DNA from: Leptobrachium leishanense
Taxonomy: Eukaryota; Chordata; Amphibia; Anura; Megophryidae
DNA length: 64,000 nt
NCBI GenBank assembly: GCA_009667805.1
Contig: CM019069.1
Location: forward strand, 54,998,422 to 55,062,421
Direction: 5' to 3'
Below are positions 25,615 to 36,773 of this stretch, one piece after another. The notes below the pieces were generated by a model. It was not told the DNA's origin. It worked only from the letters and a program-made list of their open reading frames with translations, and ran no database searches. Numbering within the stretch: the first letter of the stretch is position 1; every line of letters starts with the position of its first letter. A program made the position numbers and the translations under genes.

Positions 25615-26075
25615 AGTCCAAAGGTTCACATACATTTTCCACCCTGCACTGTGAATGTTTACATGTTCTGTTCAATAAAAACATGGAAACATATAATGTT
25701 TGTGTTGTATTATTTTAAGCAGACTGTGTTTTTCAAATTATTGTGACTTAGATGAAGAACAGAGCAAATTTTATGACCAATTCATGCAAAACTCCACGTA
25801 ATCCCAAAGGGTTCACATACTTTTTCTTGCCACTGTATGCTCTTTTGTTATAGGGATACTCTTATAAATTACAGTATCCAATTTTTGTGCCCTTAGATTA
25901 ATTTTATATTTTGTTTTATTTTAGGTTATTTTACTTTAATTTTGCCCCTCTGCACGCACAGCTCTTCCTCTTCACTTATTGGCTTCTGAATCTGGAAGTC
26001 CCTGCAGCTTTGCTACACAAATTGCATGGTGGAGGATCCAGAAATTTAGCATGGTTCTAGACTTGCGCACATTAT

Positions 26076-26703
26076 AGGGGTTATTCACAAAGCACCGAAA
26101 TTTAATCTAAAATTCACCTTCGGTGCACTTCTGCGATTCCATTTTACTGAAACTACGGTGAATTCACTATTCACCTTAAGGTCACCGTAGTGTGGCGAAG
26201 ATGGAGTCACTGAAACCTCATGAAATATTTGCCGAAGTGCAGCAAAATGGCCTTGGCGTAATCTACCAAACTGCAAAGAAAAATAAAAGGTCCTTAAAAA
26301 AATTTGGAAAAAAAATACGAAAACAATGTTCTAAAAAATAAAATGGCTTTTTGCTGAAAATGAAAAGAGTAAATGTTATTTTTAAATAAAAATGATATTA
26401 CTTTTTAACATTGAATTCTATGGGATTCGCCTGTTTAGACCTGTCGAACTGAATCACCGAAAAGCAAGGCATTTTACTGACACTTCGGTGCAGTTTGGCA
26501 TTGTCTGAATAGATTGTCCCATAGAGAAGTAATGGTTAATCTCTCTATCGCCGAACTGCACTGTATTTTGCCATCAATTCACCAGTATTTGGAGAATTGA
26601 CAGCTTTGTCAATAGACGAACTGGGCCAAAATTGAACTGAATAGCATAATTCACTGTTTCGATGCACTATGGTGGCAAGTTTGGAGCTTAGTGAATAACC
26701 CCT
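26076..26703. mobile_element. MITE with AGGGGTTATTCAC ends
   Basis: AGGGGTTATTCACAAAGC at the left and its inverse at the right (GCTTAGTGAATAACCCCT) define a 628-bp element. The interior is non-coding with repeated CCGAA/TTCGG words. The target duplication is unclear (TAT or shorter), so the superfamily is not assigned. Confidence 0.65.
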
Positions 26704-27247
26704 TATGTACGCAAGTATCATAGCACCTGTGCAGAATAATGGATCGGAGCTGCACACCAGCCTCTCTGAAAACACTTGCTATTATCAGCACACTGTCTGC
26801 GTGCTCACGTCACTAGTGATCGATCTGGTGACCTGCAGCTGGGAAATTCAAACTGTGCTGCAGCTATTAAAGCAGCGGCGGATTACTGCAAAATCCGTCC
26901 GGAGCGTCAGGGATGTAAGTAATTCGGAAATGTCAGAAATTGTCGAAGTTCAGAGTCTTCTGTATTTCAGAATTGTGTATAAGGGACGCGTAACCTCTAA
27001 CTTTTATATAAAACTTGAATGTGATGAATTTTGTTTGAAAGTGCAGTACGGGGACACGCAACTGGAGTGCAGAAACATTTGTTTGTTTCCATGCTTATTT
27101 TTTTTACGACTTGACCCCTGTTTTTTTATTTGACCTTGGTGAATTGTGTTCTATAATTAGGGTTGCCAGGTCAGCTATATTCACACATAACAACTGCGCG
27201 TCTATGGGCGGGACTTGAAAGTGCTCCCATGCAATAAGTAGAATTAA

Positions 27248-27660
27248 GGCTAGCGTCAGATGAACGCAGTCTGAGCGCACTTTGCGTGCATGCGTAACGG
27301 ACGGACGTACTGACTGAAGATACTGTAGACACCACACGGTCCGTTTTGTTTTACGGATGTAGAAAAAAAAGGGAAATATGGGAAACAATTAATAAAAATT
27401 AAAAGACAGGTACAGTCAGCCAGACCAAAAAAACCTTCTGAGCATCAACGTGATGGACGTCGTAAATGCGCTGCGTCTGACGTTGCGTCATCACGCACAC
27501 AGGCCGCTATGCGGACGCGGCACACTCTGGGTGTCTGTCGTAGCGCTTTTACGTTGAGGCCTAAATGATGTCCATTGCACCTGCGTGGTGCGTGCGCACT
27601 TCGGCGCACGTACTTCGTGTGTTGGCCTCTATTGATCACAAAACTCTTGGGTCCTCCCAA
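27248..27660. mobile_element. Harbinger-like MITE, copy 4 (right end not resolved)
   Basis: TAA followed by GGCTAGCGTCAGATGAACGC matches the left end of the copies at 8.8, 16.6 and 17.4 kb. The interior has the same CpG-rich words (GGACGCGGCACACTCTG, CGTACTTCGTGTGTTGG). The right end was not found and may be cut by the gypsy copy that starts next to it. Confidence 0.55.
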
Positions 27661-27757
27661 GGGCGTGTAACGGGTACATGTGTCGGTCATACATAACACA
27701 ACATAACATTTCTAACTTGACAACAGGCAGCAATTTTCCTCAGTCTCCCCCAAACCC

Positions 27758-28264
27758 TTAGACACCTCGGCAAGTAGAGCTGACACTTCTGGAAACCTCC
27801 GCCCAGTTGTCCTCTGTGCTATGTCCTGGTGAATCATACGTTGGTCTCTGAGGGGGTCGTACTGAACGTTTAAGTTCACATTTTTCAGGAACCTCTTCAG
27901 TCGGGAGAGCTGACTCTACAGGCTCAATTCTCTCTCCTGCAGACTGAGTAGATACATCTTCGGTGTATAAACCTTCCAGGGAAGGCATAGAACTGTCATC
28001 ACCCGATACGTCTTCAGGTGGGTGAGTTGTAGTTACGGGCTCAATTTTCTCATCAACACTCGGAGCAAACACTTCCTCGGAATATGAGCCCTCCAGTGAA
28101 GGCATAGAACTGTAATCTATGGATATTTCCTCTAAAACTTCAGGAACTTCCCAGGTCTCAGGTACTGCAGGTGCTCGAGTCATGACTTCAGAGATATCAG
28201 ACCCTAAATCACTCTCACCCCAGTCAGAGACCGGCTTGACGCTCTGTGACTCCGGTGCCCACAC
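27758..28264 (-). pseudogene. C-terminal tail of pol, gypsy copy 1
   Basis: A 168-residue acidic frame with two related repeats (SSMPSLEGSYSEEVF and SSMPSLEGLYTEDV) and a basic end with RSVRPPQRPTYDSPG. This last motif resembles the extreme C-terminus of Ty3/gypsy Pol proteins. It is out of frame with gag-pro, consistent with a large internal deletion. The role of the acidic repeats is unknown. Confidence 0.6.
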
Positions 28265-28454
28265 TCAGCTCAGACACCAGCCTTCTTCTTCACTGTCTTC
28301 TTCACTCTAACGGAACGGAACTGATGAGACCAAATAGTAGGAGTCGGACGAGATATAGGCAGACCAGGCACAGAGAATTTGTCTCCAATCGGTACTTGTA
28401 CAGTCTTTCCTGACCGTAGGGCCTTCTCTGTCCCTTCCGTTCTCCTCAGCCTTC

Positions 28455-28805
28455 TTACTTCTGTAGTGGCTCTCTGTTCTTTGACCCTCGTGGACAGGAA
28501 GGTCGTGACATCGAGTGTGCCTTCTTAGGAGCAGGACTCTCTTCCGTGACCAGTGGGGTTAAGAGGTGTCTCAACACATCAGTGTTCATCCCCACTATCA
28601 TAGAACTTCGATTAGCTCCCGAGGGCCGAGGACACACAATTGCCAACGTGTCACATACTCCCGGTTGTCCAGCGTTTACCGAACTGAATTCTAGCTTCAC
28701 CTGTATATATCCATCATAGGGAAATTTCTCCATTCCCATACCCCAGATTTCGAGATCCTTCAATTTCTTCAGGGGTATATGCTTCAAATATTTCTGATAG
28801 AAGTC
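28455..28805 (-). pseudogene. Protease remainder of gypsy copy 1
   Basis: After the single TGA the same frame continues with KHIPLKKLKDLEIWG through CPRPSGANRSSMIVG, the body of the aspartic protease region, also seen in copy 2 at 58.6 kb. It stops at 28455. The active-site DSG lies in the preceding frame. Confidence 0.75.
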
Positions 28806-30425
28806 TCAGTAAATCAGTGTTACTTGAGCACCTGAATCTAGAAGAGCCTTAGTATAGACTCCTTCCACTTGAACCGGGATGATGGGCGAAGGACCTATCA
28901 ACTTGTCAGGGAACTTTTCCATAGCAGCAGGAGAGGTAGACCCAGTCTGTTGTACTCTAACCCTTGTCCTCCTACGTGGTGACTGCGGGCATATATTGTC
29001 TTCCCGTGACGTAGGACCAGACCTCCAGGGAGAGGATCTCCTAGGTCTAGCAGGCACATATAGAGACCCTCCCTGTCTCCTTTCCGGGCACTGAGCCTTG
29101 AAATGGCCGAATTCTCTACAGGCGAAACATCTTCCCCACGAGGATGAGGGCACACTTTCTTCCTGTGGCTCATTTGAAAATCCTCTGTCGGAGACCACAG
29201 CAACCGCTGCTGTTCGTATATCTGAGAGAGACTTCTGTATTTCAGTCTGCATTTCTGCTACTTTCAAGATTGCCCTGCATAGGTCCGTGTGTGTCTGTTC
29301 CATCTTAACTTGGGCTTCTTGTACTTTCTCGAGAGTCTTTTGTATCTCACCATACACCTGGTTTGACGATTTATTAGTTATCTCCGGCTCATATGTCTCT
29401 TCCGGATCATCTTCATCTGATGAACACTCGTTATACTCTATGGGTTGCGCATTTTCTCCCCTTCTTCCAAGCTTCTCTTCCAGAAGGGCTTCTTCTTCCC
29501 GAACAACTCGAATCAGTTCTAGGTAATTTAATTCTTTATTACCTTCTCGAGTCTTCAGTTGCAACATCACAGGATATAAGGGTAAGGCACCTTTCAATAT
29601 CTGACGCATTCTAACCCGATCTACTGTAGTGGCGTCTGTTCCTTTCTTCAACAGTACTTGGTACGGTATCTTATCCAGGCGCCTCATGTATTCTGTCATC
29701 TTCTCACCCCTTTTCTGGTAAGTATGCTCATACTGGTACATAAGCTCAGCAGCCTTTTCCGTTCGCCCAAAGACTTCCTGTAATATGTTCAGGTAATCTA
29801 GAGCAGTACAGTCTCTCTTACTCAGCTTCAGATTCCTGACAGCCTCTGACGCAGGTCCCTTTAAGCTCTCAGTATTTTTTTGCTTCTTCTGCGCCTCAGA
29901 GACGTCCCACTCATCCAGAGCCTGCATCGCTTGTTCTACCCATTCTTCGAAGGTTTCTTCTCCCACCGGAGTTGGCAAGTTTCCTGAAAATTTTTCCAAC
30001 TTCCGATATCCGAAGCTGATGTAAGAAGGGTGAGCCCTCTGACACTTAACCACGAGGTCTCCAATAGCAGCAATGAACTCCGGCCCGATCATGGCCAGCG
30101 GGCTGGATGCAGGAATGTTCGCTGAATCACCACGTGGCTTACTTGGCTGGATCAGACAAACTTCCACGTCGTCGGTTAGCTGTATACTCACGCCCTGAAA
30201 ACACACAGGAACACCCTTTCTCCACTCAAAAAGAACATACGTGTGAGAAGTCTCTGGGTTCACTCTAATGTCCGCTAGAAACCCCCGCTGGTCAGGTGCC
30301 AACGCTGCCACGGCCAGGCGGATCTGCTCTTCTGCCCAGGTGTCTACAGGAATATCCATTACTACACTCAACTCTAACTGGCCACCCTGTGCTTTACACC
30401 ACTCTGCTGCTTCGTCTGGATCCAT
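28806..30425 (-). CDS. PNMA-like Gag with CCHC knuckle, running into protease (gypsy copy 1)
   Basis: A 539-residue open frame starting at the ATG of MDPDEAAEWC; upstream in-frame text only runs through the primer site. Residues 1-95 resemble the N-terminal part of PNMA proteins. About residues 170-340 form the capsid (YRKLEKFSG, SLKGPASEAVR, YLNILQEVFG, MTEYMRRLDK, IREEE-like end), strikingly close to PNMA1/2. A CX2CX4HX4C zinc knuckle (CFACREFGHFKAQC) follows near residue 445. The frame ends at the protease motif LLDSGAQVTLI, where a TGA interrupts an otherwise continuous frame. Gag forms the capsid and packages RNA; an intact capsid region in a deleted element is notable. Confidence 0.88.
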   Translation of the reverse strand: MDPDEAAEWCKAQGGQLELSVVMDIPVDTWAEEQIRLAVAALAPDQRGFLADIRVNPETSHTYVLFEWRKGVPVCFQGVSIQLTDDVEVCLIQPSKPRGDSANIPASSPLAMIGPEFIAAIGDLVVKCQRAHPSYISFGYRKLEKFSGNLPTPVGEETFEEWVEQAMQALDEWDVSEAQKKQKNTESLKGPASEAVRNLKLSKRDCTALDYLNILQEVFGRTEKAAELMYQYEHTYQKRGEKMTEYMRRLDKIPYQVLLKKGTDATTVDRVRMRQILKGALPLYPVMLQLKTREGNKELNYLELIRVVREEEALLEEKLGRRGENAQPIEYNECSSDEDDPEETYEPEITNKSSNQVYGEIQKTLEKVQEAQVKMEQTHTDLCRAILKVAEMQTEIQKSLSDIRTAAVAVVSDRGFSNEPQEESVPSSSWGRCFACREFGHFKAQCPERRQGGSLYVPARPRRSSPWRSGPTSREDNICPQSPRRRTRVRVQQTGSTSPAAMEKFPDKLIGPSPIIPVQVEGVYTKALLDSGAQVTLIY

Positions 30426-30461
30426 ATTTAACCCTTTAAATGCGTTTTTTCCAGAGACTGA

Positions 30462-30481
30462 ATCCCGGAAACGAGCCCCCA
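30462..30481 (-). promoter_or_regulatory. Primer binding site, tRNA-Pro type
   Basis: Two bases after the LTR the minus strand reads TGGGGGCTCGTTTCCGGGAT. Its first eleven bases and its CCGGGAT end match the complement of the 3' end of tRNA-Pro, with two extra T in the middle. The same sequence follows the LTR of copy 2. Confidence 0.7.
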
Positions 30482-30483
30482 CG

Positions 30484-31495
30484 TGTAGCGCTCACTCCCG
30501 GAGGAGCCGCTGAAATTGAACCTCGGGCCAGTCTCCCCGCACTAGGGAATAAATATACTCCAGCACCGTTGTGGATTTTATAAATTATATAGTTTACTAG
30601 AACAAATGGCATATAATGAATAACACAGTGTTCGTATATATATTTACAGTACTTCGTAATGCGGGAAACGCGCAGCGGAAAAGAAATACGATGCTTCGTA
30701 ATTCGAGGAACGCGCAGCGGAAAAGAGAAAAATATATCTTTAACCCCCTTTGTGGTTGGGGAGTGAGTCCCGTACAGGTTATGTCCCAAAGAATGTAGGT
30801 GTGTGTGTGTGATGGTACCCGGGTACAATATTCAACTGGCCAGTGAATTGTTTATGAGGTATCTTCGACTAGTCAAGTTGGGGCCCTGTGGGTTTTGGAA
30901 ACAAACAGCAGCGTGCTTTATTTTCACAACGGCCTGGAAGGCCTCTCACCCATCCGCCAGATACTTGATGCTCCGCTCGACCCAGGACGTCTCTCCGCTC
31001 GATGTTGACTGGGGTTCTCCTGGTTACTGGATCCGCTGTCTAGCTTTCTGTAGCTGCCGCAAGATATCCAGTTCACCGCCTGCTCTCCCTGTCCGATCGA
31101 TCTGCGGTACTCCTAACTCGGGGTCTTCCAGCTTCCTCAATATCAGCGTGGGTAGTCTGGTGAATCACTGGGTCTTCCTCTGATAAGGCTGAATAACCCG
31201 GTCTTTAACTCTGTCAGGCCCCAGCTGCGCTCTGGCCTGGTCACTGTCACGTTCTGCAGCACTGGGTCTTGCTTCTCCCACTCCCTGGCGTGCTCTGCCA
31301 GCTCTCTTCACGAGGCTCAGGATGTAAGCGTCTGTGTCCCACCCACTTCCTGTGTCTGCCCCCAAAGCATGCCGGGAAATGTAGTCCCAATGTTTTCTGT
31401 GTTTGTCCAGCATAATCTTAGCATGGTTTCTGTCTCCCTCTGGTAGCCATTGCAAGTAAATGCAGCAGAACAGTCTTTTTAAACACAGCGCTACA
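30484..31495 (-). repeat. 5' LTR of gypsy copy 1
   Basis: The 1,012-bp LTR begins TGTAGCGCT and ends AGCGCTACA, giving 9-bp inverted ends of the TG...CA type. It aligns with the LTR of copy 2 over most of its length (for example GACGTCCTGGGTCGAGCGGA). Only one LTR is present, so age by LTR divergence cannot be estimated for this copy. Confidence 0.85.
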
Positions 31496-32763
31496 CTTGC
31501 ATTAACACCTGAAGGATTGAACGCAGACTTCGACTTTTGTAAATTTTAAGCAGCAATCATAAAAAAATTAGATCTTCTATCAGAAAAGATGATCGGAGAT
31601 AAACGTATTTCTTACAATGTATTTCCTAAAGTGTTTTCACAGCGTCATGTATACAGGATTAAGGAAGAGTCTGGGCAGCTTGAGAAAGCCCCCTGAGGAA
31701 GGGCGAAATGCATCGCCGACGCTGACATGTCAGACACATCACAATACTACCTCCGACAAAGCAGGTACTCAAGACTTACACCAACAGGTACCGTACATGG
31801 ACACTGTACTACATAGTAATAAGGAATCAGCTGTCATGTCCTCAGCCCCTGCGGTGCGGCCTGGGGGGTCTGGGCAAGGTTCTGTGCCAGGAGCTGGCCG
31901 GCTGCCAGCACTGGGGAATGGCCGACCAGCGTCCACGGGAGCGGGGCCTAGCATGGTCACGAGGAGCCGCCTTGTTTAAAACAGGGCACGAGGAGTTGCC
32001 TCGTCGCCCTGTCGTGGAGTCTGATTCCAGCATCGCTACCTATTCGTTGATATTGCCTCTCTGTTGCCAACCCATTTTTTGTATACAATCCCTGCTCCTG
32101 TTATTTGACCTGGCCTGATTTTTGACTATTCTCCTGCTGCTTGATTACGATCGCCTGTGTGGTGCTTAGGTGGTTTAACCCCATGCTTGCCGCTGGGGTG
32201 TTTACACACTACTGGGGAAGTGTTCCTTCTCATCGGTGGGTCTTGTCTGTGGCCTCTCCAAGTGCCTATACCCAACCGAGGACTCACGTTCTCCAGCCAC
32301 ATATATTGTTTAAATCTGCGATTACAAAGTACTGCTTATTTAATGCCCATGGTCATTGCGCGCTTACCAGCAACAATACTCGATACTGTATGTACGACAG
32401 ACCCCGACGTGTATGTGTTGTTTCTTACCATCTGAAGGTACCGCTGACCTGCTCCCGATTATCAGCAAACGTTAAAGCTACTTATTTCCGGACTGCCCTG
32501 CAGCCCGCGCAATTCACCAACTGTCTGATTATCTGTTTCTTTGCATGTGCTCTAAGTAGTCTATCGGTCTTGAAACCTGTAGTGCTTAGTAGCGACTCCG
32601 TCTATTGTTCAATCTTGTTGCCTCAAGTGTCTGATTCTGTGAATGACAATCGGTGTTTAAACGTCAAAAAAGATTTCTCAGCCCTCAAGGATCTCAACTC
32701 CGCGACTATCTAGTGGGCACTACTCCCCCCCCCCCGTTACATCAGCAGAGGGCACCTATTAGA
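31496..32763. other. Unassigned region with repeat-like text
   Basis: No gene was recognised. A 573-nt open frame at 32141-32713 has no recognisable domain. A stretch at 31,850-32,140 has wording typical of retroelement LTR or leader sequence, but no boundaries were found. Confidence 0.4.
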
Positions 32764-32949
32764 CTCTACTGTTTCTCAACTCGTATCCTCGGGACTCACG
32801 AACGGGCCTGGTTTGTGGGATATCCAAAGCACTGCACAGGTGATCTAATTAGCTGCTCAGTGATTGCAGTATTCAGTCTGCATTTCCACAAGGTGAGCTG
32901 CAAAATCTGGCCTGTAGTCCGTCCTGAGGACTGGAGTTGAGAAACCCTG
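32764..32949. mobile_element. Short hAT-like MITE
   Basis: Ends containing GTTTCTCAACTC and (inverted) GGGTTTCTCAACTCCAGTCC, flanked by TATTAGAC and TATTAGAG, a diverged 8-bp duplication. It is 186 bp and non-coding. Confidence 0.65.
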
Positions 32950-35623
32950 TATTAGAGGATTTCTTTTCTCTGCACACAATGGCCTCTATTCCCTTGTGAA
33001 AGCTACCGTTAGCATTCGGATGTGTAAGCGTTATTGCCAGGATAAGTGAATTTAACGAATGCCCCCTATATTACCTCCTGACACTAAACCCGTAAGAAAT
33101 CACTTAGTGCATCAGTTTTTACGTTAGCTTTCAAGAGCTTACTGTACTTTGCACTCCCAGTGTTATGTGTAGGATGCACAATCATTAAAGAGCGTTTCGA
33201 TAAGTAAGGTACTAGAAAGTCCTAGCGCTAATTACCGCAGGGATGCGGAAGCCAAAAATTTATCTACACCTAAAAGATGGTGCTAAATGATTCTGCAAAT
33301 GCAAAATCATTTAGCACCCCCTAAACCCCCCCAATAAATCCCATACTTACCTCTCATTCCACAGCGAGAACGGTGGCCCGAACAAATGCTTCTTGTTGCC
33401 GGGTGCAAAGTCTCCCTCCACGATCTTGCAGGTTGGAAGCGCAAACCTCCAAGGAGTCCTAACTCCAGGAGGCAATACGTGCAGCAGCCCTTCTGCGAGT
33501 ATCCCAACGGTTAGCACTGTGTTCCGGGGCAAGGTGCCGAGATAGTACCTGCCCTGGAATGTCGCGCTAAAATTGGGATGCCATGGGGAAACCTGCAGGC
33601 GCAGATTTTCCCCGTTAGTGTACCCATTTTAGCACACACTGTGGACTAGGGTCCAATGTGTATTGAAGACGATCACCTGAGGTCTCAGTTTGACAAAGGC
33701 TTTTTGCCGAAACGCTGCTGTGCTGTAGTTGTGTTGTCTAATAAACCTTTAATATCTCTGCTCCAACTACGAGAACACCCTGAACATAAGGAGATCTTCC
33801 CTAGACATGGCGACTGCTACGCAGACTTCCAACCAGGAGGGAAAGAAATGTTATTCAAATATAAGTATTCTTGCTTTTCTAAGTGTTTTCATTCCAGCCA
33901 ATGTATATGCCTTAACAATGTATTTCACAATAAGGGTAAATAATACGGTACACGCAGAAGTTGCATATTAATGCCACAATATCATATATTGTATACAGGT
34001 ATATTGATATTCATACACACTTACTATAATAGTGTGGTACAAAACAATTTAAGGTGCGCTCGGAATACCCACTTTACTTTCACTGCCTAATAAACCGGTC
34101 TGAAAAAATGAGGTTGAGTGTCCAGTCCAGCTCTTCTTTCTTTTGTGTAACCATATCTGCATTCTATCTTAGCGCTGCTCATAAGGCATATGAAGAACTG
34201 TTGTAGAACTAAGAATCCCATAATCTGTGTTTGTCTGAGGCAGGGAAATCATCTTAATAATTGTAGGTCACCAGCCCATAACAGCTGGGGATTTCCTTCT
34301 ATCCAGTCATGTCAAATTCATTATTAAAACAAAATATATATATATATTTTATAAGTGAACAAAAAGGTTAAAGAGAATATTGTTGGTTAAAAGATAGAGT
34401 GTAAAAAATGTATCTGTAGGAAACAAAATACAGCTGATCAGTTCATGGCTAACCATATGTATAATCTAAAGCAGATTAATGCAAATTGCGCTTTCTAATA
34501 TTTGTAACTTGCCGTAGTTTAAATCCTTTTTGGAATTGTTGTGAATAACAGCTGAATAAATGGCCCGTGGCTCTTGCTTGTCTACAAAACACACTAATCC
34601 CATCAGACCAATGAGCTAAGCATATAAACATATGCTTCTCGCTTTAGAAGTTGCAAGCTATTCCTTGCTTATTATTCAAATTTAAATCCATTTACTTCTG
34701 TTATTTATTTAAAAAAAACAACACGTATCTTGTTTTTACCTCCTCTATGTTTTGTCCTCGGGCCAAACTCAGATTTGCTTTTTTTCTGTTTATTCACTAA
34801 TAACATTTACTTTCAATTTTATGTTTTGTTGTTGTGGCTTGTTTTTAAACTTCTCATTGTAACAACCACAGAATTCCCCAGGAGACTGCATTTAACTAGC
34901 GGTAATAAAATGCTACACATGAAAGAAATCAAGTGAGTTGGACAATCTATGACTCAAAACAATTCTTCTGGGATATATAGGAAGCTGTTAAATGCACCGT
35001 GAAATGACAGTATTGGTAATTATTTTTATTTTCAGGCTGAACTTTTTGTTTTTGCTGAGACCTTGGTATAATTTGGATAAAGCAAGATAAATATTAATGT
35101 TACAACACAGCCCTGGTTTACGAAAACACAAGCATTGGAAAATGAATGTTCATAAGGATTCATCGCTACTGTCGGAATTCATTAATCTGTTAGAATTCTC
35201 CTGAGACCTTCATTCCCATGTGCATAATTACTACTAATTACAAGTAATGTGGAAAAAGCTGGTAATGTACCACGACCATTTCCAGTTTTTCTACTCAAAG
35301 TTTTTTTTTTTTTATATTGCATTTTGTGTAGCAATTACCCTTAGGGTGCTGCAAATTTATGCACCTATGTTACTCTGTGTTCCATCACATACTGTTTTAT
35401 ACCTGGCAGGACTCTATGAAACCATCACATTCACGGCATAGTTTGAGGTCACCAGCATCCACCAAAGGGAGAGTGCTAGAGTCACCGACTCCCCAAAGTA
35501 TCACTGAAATGTATTCTGTAGTAAAATGCAGGATGGTGTATACGAATTATATCTTTGGTTCATCAGGAAAGGGCCATGCCCTTAGCCTTATGGTTTCCAT
35601 TACTAAAGTCCCTGTATCTTCAC
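32950..35623. other. Unassigned, mostly A/T-rich region
   Basis: A fold-back is seen around GCTAAATGATT...AAATCATTTAGC (33,280-33,320). A hairpin motif with CCGAAACG lies at 33,688-33,719, discussed as a finding. No gene was recognised; the remaining open frames are short and without domains. Confidence 0.4.
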
Positions 35624-35875
35624 CAGGGCCGGCCCAAGACACCGTGCTGCCTGGGTCCAAGGATGAAATGCTGCCCCCCAAAAGAAACAAACACAAACGA
35701 CCTGTATGAGCATATGACAGAGTTCCATAGCAATAAAACTCATTGTAATATGCAGTGTGTAAGAGAAGAATATCATAGAGCTCTGCAGCAATATAACTCA
35801 CAGTAATGTGTGGAGTGCATCAGAGCTATACAGCAATAAACCTCACTCATACACACCGCACATTACTGTGAGTTC

Positions 35876-36659
35876 TACCCTGTTTCCCTGAAAATAAGAC
35901 CTACCCTGAAAATAAGACCTAGTGTGTTTATTTGATAAGTGAGCAAATATAAGACCTACCCCGAAAATAAGACCTAGTTGTAGGGCAACTTGAAGAGTCG
36001 CGGGAGAGAATCAGTGATACCGGCACCAGAGGAAGCGTTGCAGCAGTGGAGAGAGCAGAGCCACATAAGGCTGCGGTCACACGAATGTTCTTTGAGCAGA
36101 AGGAACATCCGTGAGACTGGACGTTCCTTCCACTCTCACGAATGTTCTTTGAGCAGAAGGAACATCCGTGAGACTGGACGTTCCTTCCACTCTGATGCCA
36201 GTGTGGCCACCTCGCTGAGCGCAGTTAGTGTGCTCAGTGCTACACACAGCGCGATCCTCCTAATGGAGGATCATGCTTTGAAGCCCCGTCTGCGTCCGTC
36301 GTAGTTGTTTGGCGGGGAGGCTGAAATGACGTCCGGTGGTAGTGCACGCAATTCGTGCACACGCTGCACCATGTGACCCACTCCCTCCAGCCTTCACAAA
36401 GCTGCAACGGGCGCAGGGAAGTGTGGTCACATGGACACTCAGTGCGTTCCTTCTGCTCAAAGAACGCTAGTGTGGCCGCAGCCTTAGCCGATGCTTCCTC
36501 TAACGCCAGCTCCTGTCACAGGCGGAGTGATACCGGATGTACACCATCAAAAAAAACCACCAACATAAAAATAAGACGTACCCCGAAAATAAGACCTAGT
36601 GTGTTTTTTGGGGGCCAAAAAAATATAAGACAGTGTCTTATTTTCGGGGAAACACGGTA
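35876..36659. mobile_element. Element with TGTTTCCCYGAAAATAAGAC ends
   Basis: Both ends carry tandem AAAATAAGACCTACCC-type units and inverted termini (TACCCTGTTTCCCTG and TACCGTGTTTCCCCG inverted). It contains a Harbinger-like MITE at 36069-36483. The superfamily is not assigned. The ATAAGACNNACC wording resembles the ends of the element at 53.4 kb. Confidence 0.6.
36069..36483. mobile_element. Harbinger-like MITE, second subfamily
   Basis: Ends GGCTGCGGTCACACGAA and (inverted) GGCTGCGGCCACACTAG are flanked by TAA and TTA. It contains a tandem duplication of a 60-bp unit (36,076-36,195) with AGAAGGAACATCCGTGAGAC. Confidence 0.6.
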
Positions 36660-36773
36660 TTGCTGTGGAGCTCTTTGATATTCTGACACGTCCATATACC
36701 AACAAAATGCTGCCCCTTGCAAAGGGCCGCTTGGAGCCATATCCACATCTGTCGCCATGGATGGGCCGACCCT

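Larger units (their letters stand above)
27680..31495 (-). mobile_element. Ty3/gypsy retrotransposon, copy 1 (internally deleted, one LTR)
   Basis: Read on the minus strand: 5' LTR (30484-31495), primer binding site, gag-protease, then a jump to the C-terminal tail of pol. Reverse transcriptase, RNase H and most of integrase are missing, and no 3' LTR is seen at the left end. It is therefore a deleted, non-autonomous relic. It is divergent (head to head) to copy 2 at 52.6-64 kb. Confidence 0.85.
35624..36773. mobile_element. hAT-like element with CAGGGCCGGCC ends, hosting nested insertions
   Basis: The left end CAGGGCCGGCCC and the inverted right end AGGGTCGGCCC, with similar text inside both ends (GCTGCCCCCCAAA / GCTGCCCCTTGCA), define the outer shell. 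The target duplication is not clean. It contains the ATAAGACCTACC element at 35876-36659. Confidence 0.6.

Noticed and set aside
32141..32713. 190-codon open frame as a possible host gene
   Set aside because: No recognisable domain, no splice or codon evidence, and the neighbourhood is repeat-derived.
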